From positions 186,001 to 250,000 of the forward strand of contig JALRME010000026.1 of NCBI GenBank assembly GCA_026120035.1: a stretch of DNA of 64,000 nucleotides. Direction: 5' to 3'. This document shows, piece after piece, positions 47,337-58,543 of the stretch (its first letter is position 1; each line of letters begins with the position of its first letter). The stretch comes from Coleophoma eucalyptorum. Its lineage: Eukaryota > Ascomycota > Leotiomycetes > Helotiales > Dermateaceae. The notes under the pieces were generated by a model. It made no database searches, was not told the origin of the DNA, and was given only the letters and a program-made list of their open reading frames with translations. The position numbers and the translations under genes are program-made.

Positions 47337-48210
47337 GCACACATCTTGCACTTTTCCCCTTGGTGTAAGTACGCATAAACTCGCAGGACAAGCGAAATAC
47401 CCCCCCCCCCCCAAAAGCAAGCAATAGGATGTTTTTCTGTAAAGAAAAGAAAGCAAAAGGCACGATGTTTGTCCGCTCGCCTCTCACATGATGCCCCTGT
47501 CCAATTGGCAGTCACCCCCGCGTGATGGCTCTGGATGCGTGCACATGTAGGTATATATGCGCATATATGCGCATGTCAGTACAGTACAGTAGTACGTACG
47601 GATGCATGTAGACTTGTATGCAAGTATGGTAAAAGACGTGCCTCCCCGGTAAGGTTATACTTTTTTCTTTCTCCCCCCCTTCCCCCTTCCATGTACCTTA
47701 GATGAAGCAGAGTCAGGTAAGAGACTTTGTGAGGCTTCAATCGGAGGGAGAGGGCAGAAGTGAGGAGGGCGGCAGAGGCAGTTTTCAGCGAATGGGAGAA
47801 TTTAGGACAGGAGCGGTTGTTTTGCGTTAGGCGACATGATGCTGCTTCCTGCTTGCTTTCCTGCTTTCCTACTTCCTGCTTCCTGCTGGCTGCCGCTGCC
47901 GCTGCCGCTGCTGCATTGGATTATGTCTGGCGCCTCGTGCCTCATCCACGTGAGAAACTTTGATGGGCTGGCTCTTGCTGCTGCTGCTATTATTGATGAT
48001 CTGATTCGATTTATCTGATCTGATATCTTTTGTAAACCACCACCCTTGCTGTATCCTACTGGGTTTGGGGGCGGAGGCGGGGGCGAATATCATTTAATTA
48101 CTGTGGCCAAGGTAGGTAGATTAAGTACCGTTTTGTGTCTCTCTCACTTTCTCCCTCCCTCCCTCCCTCTTTCTTTCATTCTTTCGCCCTTGTTCATTCT
48201 GCAAAATTTT

Positions 48211-48560
48211 TAGGATACAGCAGAAATATTGAGCCACTGTTTCAATGATGCACACCCACTCAACCAAAGTGAGCGGTTACTTTTAAGGAGAACCAAGCTT
48301 TAGGGATACAGCAGAAGATTGCCGCCACTGTTTCAATGGTGCATACTCACTCAAGTCAGTAAGCGGCTAATTTAAGTAAAGCAATCTTTAAAGATACGTT
48401 ATACCGCAAAGATATTAAGACGGCTGTCTCGCTGACAAACACTCTCTCGAGCAAGTAGTTAGCCCTAGTAAAATAACCTGAAGGGTTTGCAGCAAAGATA
48501 TCTAGCCATTATTTCGATGATACACTTTCTCTCAAGGAGGGACGCAGTTAACCCAAACAA
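48211..48560. repeat. Decayed ~90-bp tandem array, 3-4 copies
   Basis: Units begin near 48211 (TAGGATACAGCAGAA), 48301 (TAGGGATACAGCAGAAG), 48388 (TTTAAAGATACG) and 48484 (TTTGCAGCAAAGATA). Units 1 and 2 are clearly homologous, sharing GCCACTGTTTCAATG, a CACTCAA block and an AGCGG block in the same order. Unit 4 keeps GCCATTATTTCGATGATACA and CTCAAGGAGGGACGCAGTTA; unit 3 is the most decayed. No coding potential. Confidence 0.7.
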
Positions 48561-48775
48561 AAACAGGGAACAAGCTCTTCTCACAAATCCAGCTGTACCC
48601 GCTAATCCCCACGCACAAAAGTCACAACAAGAGTCTTGCCACAAATCCTGGTGGACTGCAGTATCATTGGCGGAATGAGAAGCAGCATTGTCCGCTCACT
48701 CTAGCTTCAGCTCCAAAGCCTTCTCCTTCAATGCCCCGCGTGTTCAGGGTGAGGAAGCGATGGAAAGTGTGGTGA

Positions 48776-49042
48776 TTACGAGAGTTGAAAGTCCGACTGT
48801 TCAAGGAAAGAGTTAGTGTGTGCTACTTCGTGTATGCGGAATTCACTGTGATGGGGTATGGGGATATGAATTAATGGGACGTACACATCCATTCGGATCT
48901 GTTCATCTAGATGCATCCATGGAGCATCGTTGATCTCTGCATTAATCACTCCGAAGAACACAGCGAAGAAGCCGAGTGGTGACTGCCAATCATCCAATAA
49001 CTATATTTTGGAGAACAGCTCAGATTTCTGATCTAACGGCAT
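48776..49042 (-). pseudogene. Possible broken small gene (in-frame TAG)
   Basis: The minus-strand frame from ATG 49042 reads MPLDQKSELFSKI, then a TAG at 49003-49001. It then continues open for 75 codons with a regular, protein-like pattern (LDDWQSPLGFFAVFFGVIN, AEINDAPWMHLDEQIRMDV) to a stop at 48776. I recognise no family. The TAG could be a CAG-to-TAG change, which would fit RIP-type C-to-T decay, or the start could be elsewhere with an intron removing the stop. The segment after about residue 50 (VYVPLIHIPIPHHSEF) looks less conserved and may be intron, given the GTGTAC following RMD. It lies 416 bp downstream of the RDH54 stop codon, on the same strand. Confidence 0.35.
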
Positions 49043-49457
49043 CTTTTTGGCAAAGAAAAGTTGGGAACACTGGTCGATGATTAAAAGAGGTGATTATAGT
49101 ATCTTGATTGTTTCGAGTGAGCAACTATCAGATCTTGGTCGAATAAAACCACTAGTAAAAATCCAATTGCATCGGAAAGGCTGGCTATGCATGAAGATGG
49201 GCACAGTCGAAGAGAAGACCACAAGACTAACTCAACATACAGAAGTTGAACTATGCTGAAGATTTAACCATTGGATCCATTATATCACTGCCAGAGAGGC
49301 AGAATATTGATTCTAATAAAAATTGTCTCTGAATGATTCTAGGGTTGCCTAGCTCTATATTATTTGTAACACCTATCCATGGTTCATTTATTCGGAGCAA
49401 ACCTAGCCACGGCGCATCCATTGAAGCAATCCCAAAACACCTCGCCCCTATGCTCTT

Positions 49458-52350
49458 TCATCCCTGTTTTCTAGCAAAAACGTACCCTATTTTACAGACC
49501 TTGTCTTCCAGTACCTTGATCAAAACTTCATCATCTATGATTCTCTTCAGATCCGCAACATCATCAACATCATGTCCGAATACGTCTGTTGTTTCGCCAA
49601 GAAACGCCGATGTGTTAATGTGGCAATATTCCATTAGTGCCTGCATCCGGCCTTTGCCCTTCCTCTTACTCGCATATTCTCGCATCTCTCTATCTTGTTC
49701 CTCTGCATTGTATTGTGAGGCCGTTATAAGTTTGATTTCTGGAAATTCATCGCTGTCACTGTTCTCCAAATCTGTCCCCTCATCTTCACCAAAGTCTTGA
49801 CTCATTGAGTCGATACTCCTCGAGCCTGAACCTTTGCAATCACAACCAAGAAGGTCGTGTGTCTGACAGCCGGCATCTAAATTCAGACGAAACAGATCTC
49901 TGAGTTCTTCCGCGCTGAAGCTAGCTTCGTTTTTCTTACCATCAACTACACTATCTGCCAACCCCATTTTCGAGACTTGTCGTTGGTAGATTTTTTCATC
50001 CATGCCCCCAGCCATCAAAAATCTATAAATTCTAACGGGTCGCTTTTGGCCATCTCGATGAATTCGGGCCATGGCCTGCAAATCAGTGGCAGGATTCCAG
50101 TCTACATCGAAGAGAATGAGCCTGGAAGCACCAACAAGATTAAGTCCCACACCACCAGACTTTGCTGATAGCAGAAATGCAAAATTTTTTGATGCAGAAG
50201 TCTTGTTGAAAGTATCTACATACTCTTGACGCTTCGCGGATGGCGTACTCCCATCAAGACGAAGAAAAGACAGACCAAGAGCAGTGATGTGATTTCCCAG
50301 AAGATCCAGAGTCGAAGTATAGTTAGACACAATGACAATTTTCTCCGAGGTATTGGTAGAAAGATATTTTAGCAAACGGTCCAGCACCCTGAATTTGCTA
50401 CTGGCCTGGAGAGGACTTTGTTTCAGAATCTCATTTGGAATACTTTCAAGTAACTGAGCAACATTTGAATTGCTTGGTGCTACGTCTTTGGCCTTCCTGA
50501 CAAGAAGACTAGGTGCATTGCAGACCTTCTTCAGAACTGTGATGAGTTGTAGAGATGCCTCAGAACTTCCCAGAACTGTCCCAAATACAGGGGATTTAAG
50601 TACATTCTGATAGAGTTGTGCCTGTGTTGAGGTTGGTTGACAGAACAGGACATATTCTGTTTTCGACGGAAGATACTTCTCAAGTACCTCAGCAGTCCGC
50701 CGCAAGATGAATTGCTTTGTTGTTATAGAGAGTTCCTCTTCTCTGGCGTTTCCCTTCTCAAGATCTTTCTTGGAGGCTCCTGGCTGTCGACTCTTTAGAA
50801 TAGGACCATCGAATTCCTTCTTGAACGTGTTGTAAGTTCCTAGTAGTCCTGGATTCACAAAATCAACCATGGTATAGAACTCCGAAAGATCATTCTGAAT
50901 GGGGGTGCCTGAGAGAATGATTCGTCGATCCGTGTTTAAGGCCTTGATAGCTTGGGCGGATTTATTTGACGCTGTCTTCAATCGATGGCCCTCGTCGGCA
51001 ACAACAATGTCAATTCCGCTACCTTTTTTCAGCTCATCCTGCACCGATCGTAGTTTCTCGTAGCCAATGATCATAACGCTATAGCTCTTCCCATGAGTAA
51101 AGTCAGTCAACCTGACTTTTTGACTGTCTGCAACGAACACTCCAATTCTTTCATTGCCCAGCCACTTCCTAAATTCCTTCTTCCAGTTCACAATTAACGT
51201 GACGGGGCAAACTATCAAGGCTTTTTTTATGACGCCTTCTGAACCTCCGTGAATGGGGTTCTGCTTGAGAAGTGTCCAAAGGAGGGCAATTGTCTGGAGG
51301 GTCTTTCCAAGACCCATCTCATCTGCTAAAATAGCACCCTGGCCGTTGAAAGATCGCATTCCCATGACGCATTCATAAAGAAATTTAATGCCCTCCTTTT
51401 GATGGGGCCTTAGATGTTGATTCAGAAAAGGGTCAACAACCACATCAACAACCTGTTTTCCTTTGGGAACATCCTTCGGTCTCTGCATAACAAGTGCACC
51501 AGGCATTTTCGGATCATGACGCGGTGTCGCCCCCCCGCCTCTGTTTTGTGGCAAGACGGTGCTTGATAACAGAGGATTCTTGAACTGAGCTTTTGGGGTA
51601 GCACTTTTGGGTGCAGAACCGTAAAAGCTCTTCGCGGAGATCTCAACTCCGTCGTTGTTTTCTTCATCTACCAACTTTCTTTTATTGAGTAGCGTCTTCA
51701 GCGAGGGCGTTGGCAATAATATTTTCTTTGGGTTGAGAGTATTTCCAATCGCGGCTGGTGGTTTGGCCGCGCCTTTCAAAAATGGTGTTCCAGCAAGAAA
51801 ATCTGCTTTGGGAATGAGGTCGTTAATTTCGACATCCTTCCCTCCAATGCTCAAGGTGCTACCAGGAAGTAGCGGGCTACTCCACCGACACCTTCCCATA
51901 TCTCTTCCTGATATATCCTGCAGCGTTGCATAGCCCCCTTGTACTGATAGTACTCCATCACCATCCCAGGTCTTGTGCTTCTTGGTCGTAAATTTGCGCC
52001 TCCAAGGAGACTAAATGTTAGCATTTTGAAGGATCTCAATATGAATTGCCTCCTTACCAAAGAACCATGAAATAACCTTCAGAACCGACTGTTGTTCCAA
52101 GTGAAGGTGAGGACTGATCTGGAAATTCGATATTTGAACTCTTGACAATGACCAGTGGGTTTATTGGGGGACCTGCGGCTACATAAGTAGCATGTGCTTG
52201 TTTCTTAGGAGGACTTTCCTCAACTACATGCACTAAGAGCTTTCTCTTCTTCGCTGGTGGAGCTTGACTTTCCTCGTCAGATACAGTCAAGTCGACAAGG
52301 GGCCGATTTGGTGCTGCCTTGAAAGCTGGTGGTTTGAAAGGCTTGAACAT
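49458..52350 (-). CDS. rdh54: SNF2-family DNA translocase Rdh54/RAD54B
   Basis: Exons 52350-52066 and 52010-49458 give 945 aa. The SWI2/SNF2 motor is complete: motif I DEMGLGKT (325-332), motif II DEGH (434-437), motif III LSGTPIQND, the LRLDGSTPSAKRQEY region and motif VI ARIHRDGQKRPVRIYR. An N-terminal conserved segment WRRKFTTKKHKTWDGDGVL and the sequence LRPHQKEGIKFLYECVMG are typical of the Rdh54/RAD54B branch rather than Rad54 itself. A C-terminal Cys/His cluster (CQTHDLLGCDCKG) may bind zinc. The protein remodels Rad51 and Dmc1 filaments in homologous recombination. The intron is ambiguous: the strong donor GTAAGG after codon 97 causes a frameshift, whereas a weak GTTCTT donor 8 nt upstream gives GYFM then SPWRRKFTT in frame, and was used here. 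Confidence 0.9.
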
Positions 52351-52685
52351 AGTTGAAAGGTGACAGTGGAGCGCGTTGAAGTACCATTTGCGATGTTGAG
52401 TGCAAAGACGCGTCGTGAGACGGGAGGAACCGATTTGGCGTTTGACGCCTGATCATGTGATAGAATTCCCTGCAATTATGTGGATATGACGGAGTGGTTC
52501 TTTCGTGCTCTCATGAGGTCTGCAGATAGACTTTACTTTGCGAACGATTGATTTCTAATCTATGGAATTTTTGAATTTTCAGCTAGCTGTTTGCTATGCA
52601 AAAAAAATTCATATAAGGTACAGTTATAACACCAGCCACTTGCGCCTTTTTAATCTGAGGCCGTCAAACTCCTTTTCAAATACCC
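52351..52685. other. Spacer between UTP10 and RDH54
   Basis: 335 bp between two minus-strand genes. It holds the RDH54 promoter and the UTP10 3' end. No motif stands out. Confidence 0.5.
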
Positions 52686-55600
52686 TTACTGAAGCATGGA
52701 ATCAAGACTTTCTCCAAGCACGCCTTCAGCCTTAACGATCCATCGGTGTGTCTCCTTCTCTACCACATCATCGTCGTCTTCTTGAAGTTCACTGATAAAC
52801 GGCAACATCTCAGGCAACATAGCTAGCCACTCCTCGCCTAATCGATCAGTCAAAGCCTGTTGACACCTAACTGCTGCTAGTCTAATGCTAGCATTCTCGG
52901 AACGCATATGCTTGAGAATAGAGGTGTTTAACTCCTTGTGATGATCCTGAGAATCAGCCGCAGCTGCAAGCTCCACAATAGCAGGAATCAGGCTCTGGAC
53001 AAGAGGCAAGCTTGAAGCATGAAGAAACTGATTGCACAATGCGGGCGCAATGGCGCTGAAATGGGATGGTGCTTGCCAGAAATCATCCTGGTCATGCTGG
53101 AAGCACTTGGCCAAGGTGAGGAGAACCCTAGACCACAATTCTTGTGAATGCTCATCCTTGGGGTCGACAGTATTTAGGACCTCGACAGCATTATCCAAAA
53201 GATAGGTAGCATAGCTTGTAACAATGGACTTCAAGTTATCGAAGAAAATGGCCATAAAGCTATATATACTTTGGAGGCGGAGTATGCGACCGGCTGTGTC
53301 TTTCTTTGGAAGAGATGAGGCGGCCCACTCAACCAAATTTGCGAATATCGGCCTGAATGTAGCATCGTTAAATTTGTAGATCATCTTGATAGCTACGTCG
53401 TTAACTTCACTCTCTATCTCTGACATTGATTCTTCACTGGGCGGCTCTGTTTGCGAAACCCATTGGCGGCGTAAATCAAAAGCATTCAGGAACACTTTGG
53501 CAAGAACCGAAGCATGTTTAGTGACGACCATCTTTGGATGTTTCTCGATGGCAATACTGAGAACAAGGAAATATTCGTGAAGTGCCTACGAAAGTTAGTA
53601 AATATGCATAAGAGACTGGGCTTAGGTACTCACCAATGGTCCTGCAGTTGAAGCTTGGCTCCAATCTTGGTCCAAAGCATTAAACATAGCTTTGGCGTCT
53701 ATTTGTTTCGCTGCAAGACGAAGACATTGTAATCTGCATTCACTGGCTTCATCGTCAAGTTCTGCTCCAGCGGAAGCATTTGAAATTGTTAGAAGCTGGT
53801 CTAGAACCCCCCCGGAGATCATATAAGGTAGATGGTGAACAAGAGAGCTGATAAAGGCATAACCAGCATTGTGTAGCTTTTGTGCATCGTCATCGTTGCG
53901 TAGGTTCTGTGAAATGTACTCCAAAGCCTTGGGGATCGCAATAGGCAAGACAGGAACGATGCCTTCGCGCAATATTTCCACCAAGGAAGACAGACACAAC
54001 AGTGCCATAACACGAAGTCGAGACTCAGATTGGCCAAGACAGTAATCGCCAGCGATAGTTTCTGCTGCTGCAGCGACGGCTTCGAGATCCTTTTTACCAT
54101 ACTTCTCCGAGATCAAGTCAACACACCTAACTGCAGTATGCTTATATAAGACATCCTTGGACTCCCTGATGATGGCAGTAAGTTGAGGCAAGAATCCAAG
54201 CATGGCAATTCGTGAGGATGAATCAGATGGGCTCTCTTTCTCGATACGGGCTTCTAGCGAGCGCAGGATCTTGCGACGCAGGGCTTCATCAGGCCTGTCA
54301 AGCAGGCTTTCCACAGACTTTACGAACTCAGCAGTAGAAAGAAGACCAAGTATACTCTCTAGGACATCGCCGCAGGCATTATGAAGAGATTTCTGTCCTT
54401 TCACGGTTTCGGCCATAGCGAGGAGATTCTCAAGAAGTGTTGCGTATAGATCGCGAACTCTTGCAGCATCCATGTCATCACGCTCAAGGACTTTTCCGGT
54501 CTGTCGAACCAAGCGTCTCTGTGAAAGTAGGTGCGGCAAAACAGAGAGTTCTTGTAGAGCAATTCGTTGCGGATCCAATAGACCTTCGTCATTGGTGCTC
54601 AGTAGAATACTAGAGAAAGATGGCTTCGGTTTCAGTACATCGCCTACCAATTCTAGGAATTTGACGGCTGATTGTAGTTGTACTTCTACACCAAATGCCC
54701 CAGAGACCTCCACAATAAAGTTCTTGATATCATCAGTGGCCCCATATTTGTCGACAAGCATAGTTTCGAGTGCGAATAGGAAATCTTCTGCTCCCAGCGT
54801 TTGAACGAGTGAAGTATAGAGTCCTTGTCGTCGGTGAGCTGGAACATGCTCATATGCTGCAACGAAGCTCAAAAGAAGCTCCGCAGCACCAGTGACCGGA
54901 TTGCCCTTCTCCTGCCTGAGGGATGAGATCAACGGAGGAATAACTTCCTGGATTGTTTGGTTTATCACATGAGCAGAATACTCATCATTCTGTCGAAGGA
55001 CGGAGCTGCCCATGAAAGTGAAAATTGGCATAACACTGTGAAGTACAAGTTCAGGAGCAGTTGCTGCAAGAGACGCAATAAGCAGCAATGCGGAGTTCTG
55101 GACCTGTGGACTAGCAGTCTTTTGAACGCAGTCAACTAGCAGATCAGCCCGAACAGTTGACCGGTCCAATTTCATATTTGGATCGGATTTATGTGCTTGC
55201 ATGATTGCGACCATACTACCTAGCACTAGACCTTGCAGGTATGCAAGTTCTGACGAAACTTGGGCTTTAAAGTGTTGTAGTTCGGCCAGAACATTGAATA
55301 GATCACCGAGTAATTCGGGATGTCCGGCTGGATTGGATCCATCAACAAGTTGCAGCACAAATGTGACCTTTTGAATGGCCGCCGAGAGCTGCGCAGGATC
55401 TTGCAGAGATGTCCTTGCAACTTCTCCATGGCTCGTTCGTCGTCGCTTGGTAGCAGGTGGGCTATCCGATAGTTTAGCTGCTGTTGGAAGCTGGCTAAGG
55501 AAGGACAGCAAAATGTCTGTTGATAATGACACACTGTTCAGGAATTGGGATGCCTCTTCTGAGGCTTTTTGTTGATGGCTCGAGCCATTCGCTCCATGTT

Positions 55601-58193
55601 GTGATGTATCCATGAGTCGTTGCGCCATGTGCAACCGCAGCTCTCCCTTTAAGGATGTCCACATGGACCGCAATCTCCTGAAAGCGGCACTCAAGAGGTC
55701 GGGCCTTGTTGTGGCAACCTCTCCGCTGAGTATGGCGGCAAGGAAATTCAGGCCTTCCTTATCAGTTGCTGTAATAACCAACAAGGCTTGGTCGTTATAC
55801 AAAGTAAGGTCAAGCTGCTCTTCCTCCAATCGAGCAGTGGCATCGGAAAGGTTCATGTCAGCCCATTGCTGGAGCATAGGTAATAACACTTTAGTTCGTG
55901 TAGTACTAGCAACGCCACGAACTTGATTAAGAGACTTTAGAAGTCTCAATTTCGTAACCATAAGCGGGGTGTTCACAGCATGACTTGCCAGGAAGGACAT
56001 GATAGAGGCCCTTGCAGCCTGTGGGAGGCGCCCCAAATCTGCTTTCTTCGGACTATCGGTTGAGTTTCGAGGACCATTCAGAGCCTTCTCAAGGACAGAT
56101 TCGATGTGGGTTTTGTCAAGTACGCACTCCTCCAGCGAGGGAAGTAGAATTTCTCGCAATAGTCGACTTACGACGTCTACTGGCAACCATTTTGTTTGAG
56201 CCGACTCTTCCCCAGTACCATATATGTCGTCGAAAGCCCACACCACTATATCCTTAGCAGCCTTTTTGCCTTCGGCATGGTCTGGATAGAGCCGTTGCAA
56301 TTCGATTAAGAGCTCAGCAGCAGCGCGACGGACCCTAGTCGCAGGATCATTGAGAGCTGCTATAGCATACGGTATAATTGCCTGAAAATCAGCTTTTGTC
56401 GCAGTGCTCTTAGATAAACATCGGGTCGCCATCTGAATTGCGGCTGTTCGTGCCATGACTGGGTATGGGCCGCACCAAGTTCTCGTGTAAAATGTCAGAT
56501 AGAGAGAATTCGAAAGCACCTCCTCGCGCTGCAAGATTGGTAGCCCATCAAACTGGTCCTTGTCGGCTTCGGTGATTATTGAAGCAAGAAACGCTCGGCA
56601 GAGATCTGAATAGACGGGAGAGACCTTATGAGTAAGAAATGAAACCTCATTTTCCATGCGAGCAGGCAGTTTTTGAACTAGTTCAGAGAAGCTTGATGTG
56701 GTCCCAATGGCAACGTCATTGACATCCTCCATAGGTGTATCTTCCGAAGCAGCTTCCAATGCCTTCGGTCGGATAGTTGCTCGTAAATTCATTTCGAGGT
56801 TGTCCATATCGATTTCTGTGTTACCACTGATCGCTCTAAGAGCCACTGAGCCGCTGTGGCCAGGCATCTGTGTCAGAGACACCAATAGAGCCGCAAAATC
56901 TGAACGTGTTTGTTCGGAAGTGTCATCCTTTATTCGTAGCGCGGCTAGGAGCAATGCTTTTACCGTTCTCTCAATCTGTTCATCGGCAAGAAGGTCATGC
57001 TTAATGACTTCTCCAATAATCGAAAGACCTCGCGCGTCACCACTTTTCACAAGGCGGTCCATAAGTCCACCACATAATTGGGTGGCAAGTTTATCAACTC
57101 GTTGTTGCTGTGAGATCTCAACAAGGAGATTGGGGAGGTCAGGAACTTTGAGAAGTTCTTTTGTCAGCCGTTTTGTTAGTTGCCTTGCTGTTCTATGCTG
57201 CGCCAGCACTGACAAACACACAAGTCCAGGCATAGTTGTTTCCGTAGTCCACCCAAGCACGACTGCGTCCATCATCGCGGTAAGAATCTTGTCCTCGAGT
57301 CCACCTTTGGAGGCTAATACCGACAGTAGCATATAGCAACCAATGCGCAAGTCCGGAACTTTCTTCATAGCCAGAGCTTCATTCAATGTCGGTAAAAGTC
57401 CCATTATAACATCTTGCTCATTTTGCTGTTGTACACCCTTTCTACCAGATCTGGCTTTGTCCAACATCCCACTGGTCGCCTCTGTCATGATTCCAGCCCA
57501 GAAAGCGATCAAAGCCTGGTGGTGGTGTCGAACTTTGCTGACATTGATAACGTATGAGTTCAGCGTAAGAGCGAAGGAAGTGTTGTTGATAGTAGCTTGT
57601 ACAATTGCATGCCTAGGAGGTTGTGTCAAGGAACGAATGTAAGGTTGCAGGAACTTGTATTCATGTGCAAGATTTGCAGGTAGTATGGATAGTAGCGCAG
57701 TGAAAATAGGCAATGTGTGGTATGGAAGGAATGTCGCCAGAAGGAAGGATGTGTTATACTCGTGAACTCTGAAAACGATTAGCTTGACGTAACATAAGTT
57801 AACAATTTATTCATACCTGAACCTCCTGATTAGCCACTCGACTGCTTTGACACCAGGATTTAACCGTAGTCTGGCTCCTACAAGGCCCATGAATGCCTCA
57901 AGTCTCTTGTCCAACTCTGCATTTTCAGCAGCAGTCATCTGAGTTCGATCTTCCTCCTGGCTTTGTTCGCTGAAAATAGACCTCTGAAATTCCCGGAATC
58001 GATCGTCCAGAAGGCATAGTTCTTGGAAACCTTCATGGCAGATGGTATAAATTGTGTCGAAACTCTGAGATGCTGCAACACGCGGCTCAAATATAAGAGA
58101 CTTCGAATGTGCTGCCTTTTGCGCCTTCAAATTCAGCGAATTCGTCGAATTGGCGGCGATTTGCGCCAACTGCGCTCCTAATATAGATGCCAT
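52686..58193 (-). CDS. utp10: U3 snoRNP protein Utp10 (HEATR1/BP28 family)
   Basis: Exons 58193-57817, 57768-53634 and 53585-52686, with two 48-nt introns (phases 2 and 0), give 1803 aa, within the family's usual 1700-2100. The N-terminus MASILGAQLAQIAANSTNSL with SLIFEPRVAASQSFDTIY and VKAVEWLIRRFRVHEYN matches the conserved start of Utp10. The body is built of HEAT-like helical repeats, including a run near PATRVRRAAAELLIELQRL. The C-terminal part (ALHEYFLVLSIAIEKHPK to the end) fits the BP28 C-terminal region. Utp10 belongs to the t-UTP subcomplex of the 90S pre-ribosome, needed for 35S pre-rRNA transcription and 18S processing in the nucleolus. It is divergent from NRDE2 with 350 bp between starts. 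Confidence 0.95.
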
Positions 58194-58543
58194 TTAGAAT
58201 ATTGTATGGTGCTCAGTGAGGAGCAGTGGACCAGCAGGTCATGGTTCTGAAATCTGCAGAGGCTTGCCGTGATTCAAGAATGAAGCTCTATCGATATGGA
58301 AAGTCTGAACTTTTTTTTGCCGCTAAAGACAAGGCTGAGATTTGAAATGACAAACACGTGACAATTGTATACTTCCGCTCAGCCTTCTCTTCACATCTGG
58401 AACCTCATTTCATCCTGGCACAAGAAGTGCAAAGTTGCCCAGACTCTCAATGGCATCAGTAAAGGGGGTGACATCTTCTAGAAGATCATTGGTTCACTGT
58501 ATATCCTCTCCTTCTGGCACTTGTTACATCTAGGTTCGTCATA
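58194..58543. promoter_or_regulatory. Divergent promoter UTP10 / NRDE2
   Basis: 350 bp between the two start codons. A perfect CACGTG E-box lies at 58355-58360, near the middle. No TATA box seen, in keeping with housekeeping genes. Confidence 0.6.
58355..58360. promoter_or_regulatory. CACGTG E-box
   Basis: A perfect palindromic CACGTG lies within the UTP10/NRDE2 divergent promoter. In fungi such sites are bound by bHLH proteins such as Cbf1/CpcA-associated factors; which one acts here is not known. Confidence 0.5.

Larger units (their letters stand above)
41268..49457. other. 8.2-kb gene-poor block rich in simple repeats
   Basis: No gene was recognised over this span except one damaged-looking ORF near 48.8-49.0 kb. 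It is dotted with short tandem repeats, poly-C runs and microsatellites, and its right third contains a decayed ~90-bp tandem array. The left end holds the LRR gene promoter. Frames such as 42592-43185 and 44449-44775 are translations of repeat-rich DNA. Confidence 0.6.
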
